A DNA stretch of 64,000 bases from Melioribacteraceae bacterium (GTDB taxonomy: Bacteria; Bacteroidota; Ignavibacteria; Ignavibacteriales; Melioribacteraceae): the NCBI GenBank assembly GCA_011525875.1, contig WYBN01000012.1, forward strand, positions 186,001-250,000, given 5' to 3'. The stretch's first letter is position 1. Each line of letters starts with the position of its first letter. This document shows positions 1 through 8,473 of the stretch, in pieces. The notes under the pieces are model-generated. The model made no database searches, was not told where the DNA came from, and saw only the letters and a list, made by a program, of their open reading frames with translations. The position numbers were made by a program, and so were the translations under genes.

Positions 1-1
1 A

Positions 2-982
2 GATTTTGTAGACGGCAAACTCAAATTTATCGATCAAACCAAACTCCCCTTCGAAGAGAGATATGTAATCACCGACGATTACGAGCGAATTGCAGAAGCA
101 ATTAAACACTTAGAAATCCGCGGCGCTCCGGCAATTGGAGTAGCAGCAGCATTCGCTCTATCTTTTTCATTAAAATATGCCGGACAAAATCCCGATCAGC
201 AGATAAATAAAGCCTATGAAAGATTAGCTTCAACAAGACCTACAGCAGTAAACCTTTTCTGGGCTTTGAAAAAAATAATGAATATTTATCAAAACGATCC
301 GGATAAAAAAAAATCTTACGATAAACTGATTCGGCACTCAATAAATATTTTGGAAGAAGACGCAGTCAAATGTCAGAAAATTGCTGCTAATGGGTTAGAA
401 ATTTTTAAGAAGAAATCTAAAGTACTTACTCATTGCAATACCGGCGCGCTTGTAACTGCTGGAAGCGGTACGGCATTGAACATTATAAAAGAAGCGTACA
501 ATAATGATTTGATTGAGCATGTTTATGCCGGGGAAACAAGACCTTTGCTGCAGGGTTCAAGATTAACGGCTTACGAATTATACAATGCGGATATTCCGTT
601 TGAGATAATAACTGATTCTGCGGCAGCTTATTTAATGAAGAGAAATAAAATTGATCTCATAATTACTGGTGCGGACAGGATAGCAAGGAACGGCGACACA
701 GCCAACAAGATTGGCACTTACAGTCTCGCCGTATTAGCTAAATTCCACAAAATCCCTTTATATATTGCAGCGCCGACCAGCACAATTGACTATGGCTTAG
801 AAACAGGAATGAAAATCGAAATTGAAATCCGGGATAAAAAAGAAGTAACACAATTAAATGACATTCCAGTTACGCGGGGCGAATATCCGGTTTACTCTCC
901 GGCGTTCGATATTACGCCAGCCGATCTTATTACTGCAATAATAACAGAACATAAAGTCCATAAACCACCTTTTAATTTTTAA
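2..982 (+). CDS. mtnA: S-methyl-5-thioribose-1-phosphate isomerase, 5' partial
   Basis: Methionine-salvage isomerase converting methylthioribose-1-phosphate to methylthioribulose-1-phosphate. The frame is open from base 2, so the true start lies upstream of the window. The first 88 codons visible before the internal ATG at 266 include the family motif RGAPAIG (about 111-131). Further on are the HCNTGALVT segment with the catalytic Cys, TGADRIARNGDTANKIGTY with the catalytic Asp, and APTSTID near the C-terminus. These are the standard MtnA/eIF2B-like landmarks, so identity is secure. It ends at a TAA one base before recO, so the two are probably cotranscribed. An eIF2B-type regulatory subunit is the only realistic alternative, and the full set of catalytic residues argues against it. 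Confidence 0.95.
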   Translation, partial: DFVDGKLKFIDQTKLPFEERYVITDDYERIAEAIKHLEIRGAPAIGVAAAFALSFSLKYAGQNPDQQINKAYERLASTRPTAVNLFWALKKIMNIYQNDPDKKKSYDKLIRHSINILEEDAVKCQKIAANGLEIFKKKSKVLTHCNTGALVTAGSGTALNIIKEAYNNDLIEHVYAGETRPLLQGSRLTAYELYNADIPFEIITDSAAAYLMKRNKIDLIITGADRIARNGDTANKIGTYSLAVLAKFHKIPLYIAAPTSTIDYGLETGMKIEIEIRDKKEVTQLNDIPVTRGEYPVYSPAFDITPADLITAIITEHKVHKPPFNF

Positions 983-983
983 T

Positions 984-1718
984 ATGTCCGAAATAGTAAA
1001 AACAAAAGCCGTTGTTCTCCGTAAAATCAGTTACGGCGATACGAGCGAAATCTCGAGTTTGTTTTCAGAAGAACTGGGCAAAATTTCATGCATAGTTAAA
1101 GGAGCTAAATCGTCAAAGTCAACAATTGGAACGCAGATTGATTTGTTAAATCTCGTTGAAATAGTTTTATATAAAAAAGAATCGCGTGAGGTGCAGCTTA
1201 TAACTCAATCATCAATTCTGGAACCCTTCAACAAATTGAAAGAGGATTTGGAATGTTTGAAATATGCTTCTGGAATAATTGAACTTACAAACACATTAAC
1301 TGTGGAATCCGAAGCTAACCAAAGAATATTTGCCGGACTCGTAAAGATTTTAAGACTGTTAAATGATTGCGCTAATCAACCAAAAGTTTATTTTGTAAAA
1401 TACTTTTTGTTCATTCTTAAAGAAGTTGGATATGGTATCGATCTCGGAAGCTGTTCGCAGTGCAAAAAAAAGCTCCCCGATAAAAAACAGGTAATTTATA
1501 ATCTTGAATATGGATTGATTTGCAGCGATTGCAGCGAAGGAAATCTGTCATTCTATGAATTCCCTGCGGAACTTTTTGAAATTTTTTCTTGTCTAAGCGG
1601 CAAACAAAAATGCGATACGAGAGATGCCGATTTGGAAAAGATAATTTCTTTTTTGGAAAAGTTTCTTTCTTATCAAATGGATGAGTTTAAAGGACTAAAT
1701 TCACTGCGAATGTATTAG
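984..1718 (+). CDS. recO: DNA repair protein RecO
   Basis: RecO loads RecA together with RecR at SSB-coated single-stranded DNA in the RecF pathway. The 244-residue length fits the family. The N-terminal OB-fold is recognisable (TKAVVLRKISYGDTS and ISCIVKGAKSSKS). The C-terminal half carries a four-Cys zinc module, CSQC followed by about 20 residues and CSDC (about residues 152-181). The ATG sits one base after the mtnA stop, implying translational coupling. Its middle is poorly conserved, as is usual for RecO, and nothing appears truncated. Confidence 0.93.
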   Translation: MSEIVKTKAVVLRKISYGDTSEISSLFSEELGKISCIVKGAKSSKSTIGTQIDLLNLVEIVLYKKESREVQLITQSSILEPFNKLKEDLECLKYASGIIELTNTLTVESEANQRIFAGLVKILRLLNDCANQPKVYFVKYFLFILKEVGYGIDLGSCSQCKKKLPDKKQVIYNLEYGLICSDCSEGNLSFYEFPAELFEIFSCLSGKQKCDTRDADLEKIISFLEKFLSYQMDEFKGLNSLRMY

Positions 1719-1736
1719 ATAAAAATGGAGTTTAAT

Positions 1737-3248
1737 ATGCATAAAAAGAAAAATATAATTGGAGCCTTGTCATTATTATTTGCCGGAGCGGTTTTCGGAG
1801 CTATTCTTGTTTCTGGGTTCGGGTATGTACGCCCTAGTTATGCCGATGTAAGGGTTGGCAGCGATGACCCTCCAATCGTTCAGGTAGACCCGGCTGCTTT
1901 AGCCTTGAATAATGCTTTTGTTGAAGTCGCCGAAAAAGTAACACCGTCAATTGTTCAGATCAGATCAATCAGCAGCGTGCCAAACCCGGCAAACAATGAT
2001 TTTTTCAGGTTCTTTTTCCCGTTCAGAGAAGATGTGCCTCGTGAGCGTCAGAGCGGCGGAAGCGGCGTAATTATATCCGGCGACGGATACATAATGACAA
2101 ATAACCATGTAGTTGAAAACGCTACGCAGGTTGAAGTAAGTCTTTTCGATAAAAGAGTCTTTCAAGCTGATGTGGTGGGAACGGATCCCTTAACTGATTT
2201 AGCTGTAATTAAAATTGACGCAGAAAATCTTCCTGCGGCTCATCTGGGAAACTCTGATAATCTTAAAGTGGGGCAATGGGTAATGGCTATAGGTAATCCG
2301 CTTGCATTAACTTCTACTGTGACGGCTGGAATAGTTAGCGCGGTAGGAAGAAGCATCGGAATTATTAGGGACAGCTACGGCGTGGAAGATTTTATACAAA
2401 CCGATGCGGCGATAAATCCCGGCAACAGCGGCGGTGCGCTCGTTGATTTAACAGGTTCCGTTATAGGGATTAATACAGCTATAGCAACAAGCGGCTTTTC
2501 CAACAGTTACATCGGGTACGGCTTTGCAATACCTATAAATCTTGCACGATCCGTTTCGAAAGATCTTATCGCTTCAGGAAAAGTAACGAGGGGTTATATA
2601 GGAGTTAGAATTGAAGCGGTTGATGCAAATATGGCTAATGCCGTGGGACTCAATAAACCGAGAGGGGTTTTGATTCAGGAAGTGATGAAAGATGGAGCCG
2701 CCGCCGCCGAGGATATTAAAGCCGGAGATATAATTCTTAAAGTTGACGACCGTGAGGTAAACCAAGCAAACGAGCTTCAGAGTTACGTGGCTGCAAAAAG
2801 GGCAGGCGATGAAATCGCACTTACTTTATTCAGGGATAAAAAAGAGATTATCCGCACTGTTACATTAAAAGCACGGGAAGAGGATGAACAAAACCAAAGA
2901 GTTTCGTCTTCTCGTGAAAAAGATGAAAACAAAGATGTTGAAATAAAAGAGAAGACATTCGAAGAAATCGGTATGACTGTCCGTAATATGACCAAAGATG
3001 AATTTGATAGATATAAAATCGAAAATGGAATTATTATTACAGATGTTAAGAGATTCGGAAGAGCAGAAAATCAACGATTGGGAAGAGGCGTGGTTATTAC
3101 CGAAGTTGATAGGAAAGAAATTTCTTCCGTAAAAGAATTTGAAGAAATGGTCGAAGATAAAAAAGGCGGGGCAGTATTGCTGAAAGTCATTTATAGAGAC
3201 GGGAATAATATTTCCTCGCGATTCGTTGGTCTTGATATTCCCAAATAA
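1737..3248 (+). CDS. DegP/DegQ-type periplasmic serine protease with two PDZ domains
   Basis: Envelope quality-control protease/chaperone of the HtrA family. From the chosen start the protein has 503 residues: an N-terminal hydrophobic signal/anchor (about 5-30), a trypsin-like domain with His124 in NNHVVENA, Asp154 in DPLTDLAV and Ser231 in GNSGGAL, a first PDZ beginning near TRGYIGV, an acidic/Lys-rich linker (about 375-400), and a second divergent PDZ. I chose the ATG at 1737 because GGAG lies 6 bases upstream; the ATG at 1725 overlaps that Shine-Dalgarno. It follows recO by 18 bases and is closed by a strong terminator. Whether it should be named degP, degQ or htrA cannot be decided from sequence alone. 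Confidence 0.93.
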   Translation: MHKKKNIIGALSLLFAGAVFGAILVSGFGYVRPSYADVRVGSDDPPIVQVDPAALALNNAFVEVAEKVTPSIVQIRSISSVPNPANNDFFRFFFPFREDVPRERQSGGSGVIISGDGYIMTNNHVVENATQVEVSLFDKRVFQADVVGTDPLTDLAVIKIDAENLPAAHLGNSDNLKVGQWVMAIGNPLALTSTVTAGIVSAVGRSIGIIRDSYGVEDFIQTDAAINPGNSGGALVDLTGSVIGINTAIATSGFSNSYIGYGFAIPINLARSVSKDLIASGKVTRGYIGVRIEAVDANMANAVGLNKPRGVLIQEVMKDGAAAAEDIKAGDIILKVDDREVNQANELQSYVAAKRAGDEIALTLFRDKKEIIRTVTLKAREEDEQNQRVSSSREKDENKDVEIKEKTFEEIGMTVRNMTKDEFDRYKIENGIIITDVKRFGRAENQRLGRGVVITEVDRKEISSVKEFEEMVEDKKGGAVLLKVIYRDGNNISSRFVGLDIPK

Positions 3249-3271
3249 TCATTCAGAAATAATTTCTTCCA

Positions 3272-3299
3272 GACGCCCTATTATTAGGGCGTTTTTTTT
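3272..3299 (+). terminator. Rho-independent terminator after the DegP-like gene
   Basis: ACGCCCTA (3273-3280), a four-base loop, TAGGGCGT (3285-3292), then a run of eight T. This is a perfect 8-bp stem ending 24 bases after the protease stop. It closes the mtnA-recO-protease unit and separates it from aroC. Confidence 0.92.
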
Positions 3300-3336
3300 A
3301 TATTCGTATAACTCTAATTTATATTAAAGATTACTC

Positions 3337-4551
3337 ATGATAAGATTTTTAACAGCCGGAGAATCGCACGGCAAAGGACTCTCGGCAATAGTTGAAGGTT
3401 TCCCGTCGAATATTTCTATCTCAAAAGAATATATTGATTTTCACCTTGCCAGAAGACAGCTTGGTTACGGAAGAGGACTTAGAATGAAAATAGAAACCGA
3501 TCGTGTGGATATTTTATCCGGCATCCGCTTTCAAAAGACTATCGGTTCGCCCATATCTATGTTCATCAAAAATAATGATTGGGAAAATTGGATTGATAAA
3601 ATGACTTCCGATGAAAAAGCGACTAATGTTGAGACTATCACTATTCCACGCCCTGGACATGCTGATCTTGTCGGCGTTTCAAAATTCAATTTGGATGATA
3701 TTAGAAACTCTATTGAAAGATCAAGCGCAAGGGAGACTGCCGCAAGAGTTGCAGCCGGATCGATTGCAAGAAAATTTTTAGAATATTTTGGAATATTTAT
3801 CGGCAGTTTTGTCGAAAGTATTGGCGGTATTTACGCAAAAGAAAGTTTTGCATCCGATCTTTTTGATAATAAATTGCCTAAAAATTTTAATGCGTGGAAT
3901 ATCTCGAAAATTACAGATAAAAATTCGGTCAGAGTTCTAAATGAAGAACATGAAAAAAAAATAATAGGTAAGATTAAAAGTGCAAAGAAAAAAGGCGATA
4001 CATTGGGCGGAACATTTTTCGTCGTTGCCTCGGGGATGCCAGTTGGACTTGGCAGTTTTGTTCACTACGATACAAAACTTGATGCAGATATTGCTCATTC
4101 TTTGATGTCAATAAATGCAGTTAAAGCTGTTGAAATTGGCAGCGCTTTTTCTTCGGCTGAGACTTTGGGTTCATTGTCGCATGACGAGATAATACTACAA
4201 GAAGAGAAATTTACGCGTAAGACTAACAGAGCCGGGGGCATAGAAGGGGGGGTAACAACCGGACTTCCAGTAATCGTACGCGCGGCTATGAAACCAATTG
4301 CTACGTTAATGTCTCCCATTGAAGCTGTTGATTTGTCCAACATGCAAAAGGTTATCTCGAGGAGGGAACGAAGCGATTTTGTCGCAGTCCCGGCTTGCGC
4401 TGTTATTGCCGAATCGATGCTTGCGTGGATTATTGCTAAACATTTCCGCATGAAATTCGGCGGCGATTCGCTCGAAGAAACCTTTGATAATTATTCTAAT
4501 TATACTAAAAAATTATTCCGGCGTGTAAGAAAAAACTTTAAGGGTAAATAG
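3337..4551 (+). CDS. aroC: Chorismate synthase
   Basis: Converts 5-enolpyruvylshikimate-3-phosphate to chorismate using reduced FMN, the last step of the shikimate pathway. All three family signatures are visible: AGESHGKGLSAIVEG near the N-terminus, RRQLGYGRGLRMKIE, and RSSARETAARVAAGSIA. RPGHADLVG in the middle is also typical. It is 404 residues, slightly longer than the roughly 360-390 common in bacteria, because of a Lys-rich C-terminal tail (about 385-404). It follows the 3272-3299 terminator, so it has its own promoter, and its TAG abuts the ATG of the next gene. Confidence 0.96.
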   Translation: MIRFLTAGESHGKGLSAIVEGFPSNISISKEYIDFHLARRQLGYGRGLRMKIETDRVDILSGIRFQKTIGSPISMFIKNNDWENWIDKMTSDEKATNVETITIPRPGHADLVGVSKFNLDDIRNSIERSSARETAARVAAGSIARKFLEYFGIFIGSFVESIGGIYAKESFASDLFDNKLPKNFNAWNISKITDKNSVRVLNEEHEKKIIGKIKSAKKKGDTLGGTFFVVASGMPVGLGSFVHYDTKLDADIAHSLMSINAVKAVEIGSAFSSAETLGSLSHDEIILQEEKFTRKTNRAGGIEGGVTTGLPVIVRAAMKPIATLMSPIEAVDLSNMQKVISRRERSDFVAVPACAVIAESMLAWIIAKHFRMKFGGDSLEETFDNYSNYTKKLFRRVRKNFKGK

Positions 4552-5190
4552 ATGATTAAGCTTCAGCGGTTTATTTTCAATCCGTTTCATGAGAACACTT
4601 ACATAGTGTGGGATGAAGATTCATCTGAGGCTGCGGTTATTGATCCGGGCTGCTACAATAAATTTGAGGAGAATGAATTGGGTAAATTTATTGAGAACCG
4701 CGGGCTGTTTGTTAAGTATTTGATCAATACTCATTGTCATATAGATCATATTTTCGGAAATGATTTTGTAATCGGGAAATTCAACGCTCCTCTGTATGCA
4801 CCTGAAAAAGATGCCTTCCTTCTCGAATCGGCAGTTGAGCATGCAAAATTTTTCGAAGTGAGATTTAATCCTTCGCCGAAGCCGGATAAATTTATTACTG
4901 AAGACCTTAAATTATTCCTCGGTAAATCACCTATGAAATTTATATTCACACCGGGGCACACTCCGGGAGAATTTTGTATCTTGTTCGAGGAGAAGAAAAT
5001 CTGTATAACAGGAGATGTTTTGTTTAGGGAAAGTATAGGAAGAACCGATCTGCCTGGGGGAAATCATCAAACTCTTATCGACTCGATAAAGAACAAGCTA
5101 ATGACGCTGCCGGATGATATCCAAATTTTCCCCGGGCACGGCGAATCGTCAAATATTGGGTACGAAAGAAACAATAATCCTTTTCTGTGA
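4552..5190 (+). CDS. Metallo-beta-lactamase-fold hydrolase, glyoxalase II-like
   Basis: A compact 212-residue MBL-fold hydrolase, probably a cytosolic thioesterase of the GloB/YcbL type. The dinuclear metal site is complete: THCHIDH gives His61, His63, Asp65 and His66; His136 lies in FTPGHTPGE; Asp155 in TGDVLFRE; His196 in FPGHGE. It lacks the C-terminal extension of classical glyoxalase II, so substrate is not predictable. The start codon directly follows the aroC stop, which suggests cotranscription but no obvious pathway link. Confidence 0.85.
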   Translation: MIKLQRFIFNPFHENTYIVWDEDSSEAAVIDPGCYNKFEENELGKFIENRGLFVKYLINTHCHIDHIFGNDFVIGKFNAPLYAPEKDAFLLESAVEHAKFFEVRFNPSPKPDKFITEDLKLFLGKSPMKFIFTPGHTPGEFCILFEEKKICITGDVLFRESIGRTDLPGGNHQTLIDSIKNKLMTLPDDIQIFPGHGESSNIGYERNNNPFL

Positions 5191-5258
5191 TGGAAGAATT
5201 GTTTAACTTTTTTGAGTAGATATATTGTTTATAAAATTAAGGGCGTTTCTTAATCTAT

Positions 5259-6032
5259 ATGTTAATTAAATTCAAAACGGAAAAAAGTTTTCGGCAAGTA
5301 ATTTATCCAGCAGCAGCGATGCTTTTTATTTATGTTTTACTGTTTGAATTCATTCTTCCCCCAAACAAATTTTTACCGAAGCCTTCCTTGGTTTTCGATT
5401 CATATTATGACCTCGCAGGTAATTATTCTTTGTTCAGCGAACTTACGATTACTACTCTTGTCATTTACGGTTCTCTAATTCTTGGGTATTTATTTATATC
5501 GGTTGCATCGCCGGTTTTGATAAGACTTTTTATTCGTTATCCCGGATTGTTTAACGGGATGAGGGTATTCAGGAATTTTCCCGCTTTCTTCTATGCCGTT
5601 TTATTCGCTTATTGGTTTTCTGGTTCAATTGCTGCGGAATTTTTATTTGCATTTGTCGCAGCGGTATTTCTTATAGGATTATCCGTTAACGAGAAGTATA
5701 AATATGCCTCGCAAGAATATATCTTGACAGCGGTAAATCTCGGCGCATCCGAATCCAAAATATATAAAGATGTTATATGGAAAGAGATTCAGCCCAAGGT
5801 CTTTCAATCTTTGAAACGCATCCATTTCTATTTATGGATTCAAGTGCTTCTTTTTGAGTTTATCAGCAAAAATATAGGATTGGGCTCAATTTACTATATT
5901 GCTCTTGCGTTCGATGATCTTGCAGCTTTGTTTGCCTTGGCTTTATTGATCAGTATTCTTATCCTTGCAGGAATGATAATTATAAATATATTTTACCTAA
6001 AATTGTTCCCTTGGTATATTTTAAATGAATGA
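5259..6032 (+). CDS. ABC transporter permease, nitrate/taurine-type
   Basis: Inner-membrane permease of the BPD_transp_1 family, 257 residues with about six hydrophobic segments. The cytoplasmic EAA-type loop is visible as NLGASESKIYKDVIWKEIQPK (about 165-185), with the conserved Gly and the I-x2-P ending, so it should contact an ATPase. It overlaps the next gene (an ATPase) by 8 bases. No substrate-binding protein is encoded anywhere near, so the substrate is unknown; an analogy with SsuC/TauC is by fold only. Confidence 0.8.
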   Translation: MLIKFKTEKSFRQVIYPAAAMLFIYVLLFEFILPPNKFLPKPSLVFDSYYDLAGNYSLFSELTITTLVIYGSLILGYLFISVASPVLIRLFIRYPGLFNGMRVFRNFPAFFYAVLFAYWFSGSIAAEFLFAFVAAVFLIGLSVNEKYKYASQEYILTAVNLGASESKIYKDVIWKEIQPKVFQSLKRIHFYLWIQVLLFEFISKNIGLGSIYYIALAFDDLAALFALALLISILILAGMIIINIFYLKLFPWYILNE

Positions 6033-6771
6033 CACGATATTAACTGTATCGGATTTATCTAAAGATTATATCGACACAGCCGGGTTTATTGTTCATTTAC
6101 TGGAAGGTATAAACTTCGAAGTAGAGCCTCAAACCGTTACGACTATATTAGCGCCTTCTGGTGCCGGCAAATCGAGCCTTCTTAAAATAACTGCCGGTTT
6201 GGAAAACCCGACTGCAGGAAAAATTCTCATCAAAGATAAAGCAGTTTTTATCCCATCCAAACCTTCATCATTCCCATGGTTGAATGTTTCAGAAAATATT
6301 AAGTTTAACTCGAACAATATTAATGAAGAAAAAGTAAAGGAGATTATCGAATTCGTCGGACTAAGCGGATATGAAGAACATTTCGCTCACACAAAAAGCC
6401 TTGGATTCCGATTTAGGATATCATTAGCGCGTGCAATTATAAAAGAACCTTCACTTCTAATAATCGACGAAACATTCGGGAATATGAAAAGTGAAATCAA
6501 GTTAGATTTATACGGCTTGGTTCGCGAAGCGGCTGTCAGATATAAGCTGTCCGTTCTGTTTGCAACAACCAATATTTCCGAATCTTTGATCATTTCGGAT
6601 ATTATTTATATTATGAAAAAGAAACCGGGGGAAATAGTCACAAAAATAGATTTGAAATTTAAGGGGATCAGAGATGAAAAATTTTATCTCACCGGGGATT
6701 TTGTAAGAAGCAAAAATATTATAGATTCGGCATTAAATGAACATAACCTAAAAGAATTATTAGTTTTATAA
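6025..6771 (+). CDS. Degenerate ABC transporter ATP-binding protein
   Basis: Partner of the overlapping permease, most like the SsuB/TauB/NrtD nucleotide-binding subunits in length (248 residues) and in the [10 protein letters not shown] segment. Walker A is intact (APSGAGKSS, Lys49) and Walker B keeps its catalytic Glu (LLIIDE, Glu149). Other motifs are eroded: Ile76 sits where the Q-loop Gln is expected, LSGGQ is replaced by KSLGFRFR (about 124-131), the D-loop Asp is missing (GNMKSE), and the H-switch His is Thr182 (FATTNIS). ATP binding looks possible, but normal ATPase cycling is doubtful. The frame is intact, so it is not a simple pseudogene. Confidence 0.75.
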   Translation: MNDTILTVSDLSKDYIDTAGFIVHLLEGINFEVEPQTVTTILAPSGAGKSSLLKITAGLENPTAGKILIKDKAVFIPSKPSSFPWLNVSENIKFNSNNINEEKVKEIIEFVGLSGYEEHFAHTKSLGFRFRISLARAIIKEPSLLIIDETFGNMKSEIKLDLYGLVREAAVRYKLSVLFATTNISESLIISDIIYIMKKKPGEIVTKIDLKFKGIRDEKFYLTGDFVRSKNIIDSALNEHNLKELLVL

Positions 6772-6776
6772 AAAAT

Positions 6777-8321
6777 ATGAAAGAAAAAATAGAAAAATTA
6801 ATTAAACTGCGTAAAGAAGCTATGCTTGGCGGAGGTGAAGAAAAAATCAAAAGCCAGCATGATAAAGGCAAGCTAACCGCACGTGAACGAATTGTTCTTT
6901 TAGTTGACGAGGGGAGTTTCAGTGAAATAGATATGTTCGTTAAACACCGTACAAATGATTTCGGGCTTTCAAATCAAAAGATCGCTGGAGATGGAGTGGT
7001 TACAGGTTTTGCAAGAATAAATAATAGACCTGTTGCGTTGTACAGTCAGGATTTCACAGTCTTCGGTGGCTCACTTTCTGAAGCTCATGCCGAAAAAATA
7101 TGTAAGACTATGGACATGGCATTAAAAATTGGCATTCCAGTGATTGGTTTGAATGATTCAGGAGGTGCGCGGATACAAGAAGGCGTTGTTAGTTTAGGCG
7201 GTTATGCCGATATTTTTCTTAGAAACACGCTCGCATCAGGGGTTATACCGCAGATAAGCGCAATTCTCGGTCCTTGTGCCGGCGGGGCGGTTTATTCTCC
7301 GGCGATCACTGATTTTATATTTATGGTTAATAACACCAGCCAGATGTTCGTTACTGGTCCGAATGTAGTTAAGACAGTAACGCACGAGGATGTATCATTC
7401 GAAGATTTGGGAGGCGCAGAGACTCATGCAGTAAAAAGCGGAGTCGCTCACTTTACTTTCGAGACAGAAATTGAAGTGCTGGAAAATATTAGAAAACTTA
7501 TCGATTATATACCTCAAAATTGGAAAGAGAAATCTTTTGAGAAAAGCTTTGATTTTAATGGAGACTTTACGGTAGCAGGACTCGAAGAAATCATACCGGA
7601 TAATCCTAACAAACCTTATGACATGAATGAAATAATTAACCTTATTCTGGACGACGGTGAGTTTTTTGAAGTGCACAAAAATTACGCGCAAAACTTAATC
7701 GTAGGCTTTGGAAGAATTGGCGGACTATCAGTCGGCGTTGTGGCGAATCAGCCCTCCGTGCTTGCTGGGGTTCTCGATATTAATTCATCAGTTAAGGGGG
7801 CTCGTTTTATAAGATTCTGCGATGCTTTCAATATTCCGCTGCTGGTTCTTGAGGATGTACCCGGATTTATGCCCGGGACAAATCAGGAATGGAATGGAAT
7901 TATTAGGCATGGATCAAAATTATTATTTGCTTTTTGCGAAGCCACAGTACCTAAAGTTACAGTAATTATTCGCAAAGCTTACGGAGGCGCCTATGATGTG
8001 ATGAATTCAAAACATATTAGGGGCGACTTTAATTTTGCACTTCCCTCGGCTGAAATTGCAGTTATGGGCCCGAAAGGCGCGGTTGAGATCATATTTAAAA
8101 GAGAGATAAAGGATTCAAAAGACCCTGCCGACAGATTGAATAAATTACTTGATGAATACATCGAAAAATTTGCTAATCCCTACATTGCAGCAGAAAGAGG
8201 ATTCATTGATGACGTTATCCTGCCTTCGGAAATAAGAATTAAACTTATTAATGCATTTCAATTATTAAAAAATAAGGCTGACTCGAACCCGAGGAAAAAA
8301 CACTGTAATATCCCTCTGTGA
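6777..8321 (+). CDS. Acyl-CoA carboxylase carboxyltransferase (beta) subunit, propionyl-CoA carboxylase-like
   Basis: Transfers carboxyl from carboxybiotin to an acyl-CoA, probably propionyl-CoA, or works in reverse in a methylmalonyl-CoA decarboxylase. It is 514 residues with two crotonase-fold halves. Visible landmarks are GGARIQEGV and [11 protein letters not shown] in the N-half, and [18 protein letters not shown] and [10 protein letters not shown] in the C-half; this pattern is PccB-like rather than AccD-like (no zinc ribbon). It starts 5 bases after the ABC ATPase. The biotin carboxylase and biotin carrier subunits are not in the window. A second, more MccB-like carboxyltransferase lies at 23113-24762. 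Confidence 0.88.
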   Translation: MKEKIEKLIKLRKEAMLGGGEEKIKSQHDKGKLTARERIVLLVDEGSFSEIDMFVKHRTNDFGLSNQKIAGDGVVTGFARINNRPVALYSQDFTVFGGSLSEAHAEKICKTMDMALKIGIPVIGLNDSGGARIQEGVVSLGGYADIFLRNTLASGVIPQISAILGPCAGGAVYSPAITDFIFMVNNTSQMFVTGPNVVKTVTHEDVSFEDLGGAETHAVKSGVAHFTFETEIEVLENIRKLIDYIPQNWKEKSFEKSFDFNGDFTVAGLEEIIPDNPNKPYDMNEIINLILDDGEFFEVHKNYAQNLIVGFGRIGGLSVGVVANQPSVLAGVLDINSSVKGARFIRFCDAFNIPLLVLEDVPGFMPGTNQEWNGIIRHGSKLLFAFCEATVPKVTVIIRKAYGGAYDVMNSKHIRGDFNFALPSAEIAVMGPKGAVEIIFKREIKDSKDPADRLNKLLDEYIEKFANPYIAAERGFIDDVILPSEIRIKLINAFQLLKNKADSNPRKKHCNIPL

Positions 8322-8416
8322 ATTATTTAATTGAATTTTGATTGTTTGGTGAAAAGATTATCTAATTCTAACTTATTATAAAACAATAATATAAAGAATT
8401 TTACATCAAGTATAAC

Positions 8417-8445
8417 TTGACAAAATTTTATTAACATGCTAAATT
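8417..8445 (+). promoter_or_regulatory. Sigma70-like promoter of the lytic transglycosylase gene
   Basis: A perfect -35 TTGACA (8417-8422), a 17-base spacer, and -10 TAAATT (8440-8445). Transcription would start near 8452, ahead of the Shine-Dalgarno at 8463-8468. It overlaps the upstream candidate TTG start at 8444, which argues that translation begins at 8474. Confidence 0.65.
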
Positions 8446-8473
8446 GCATAAGGATTTTTCAAAAGGAGTTCTA

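Noticed and set aside
8444..8473. Upstream TTG start for the lytic transglycosylase
   Set aside because: The codon lies inside the -10 box of a good promoter (8417-8445) and would put charged residues before the lipoprotein signal; the TTG at 8474 has AAAGGAG.
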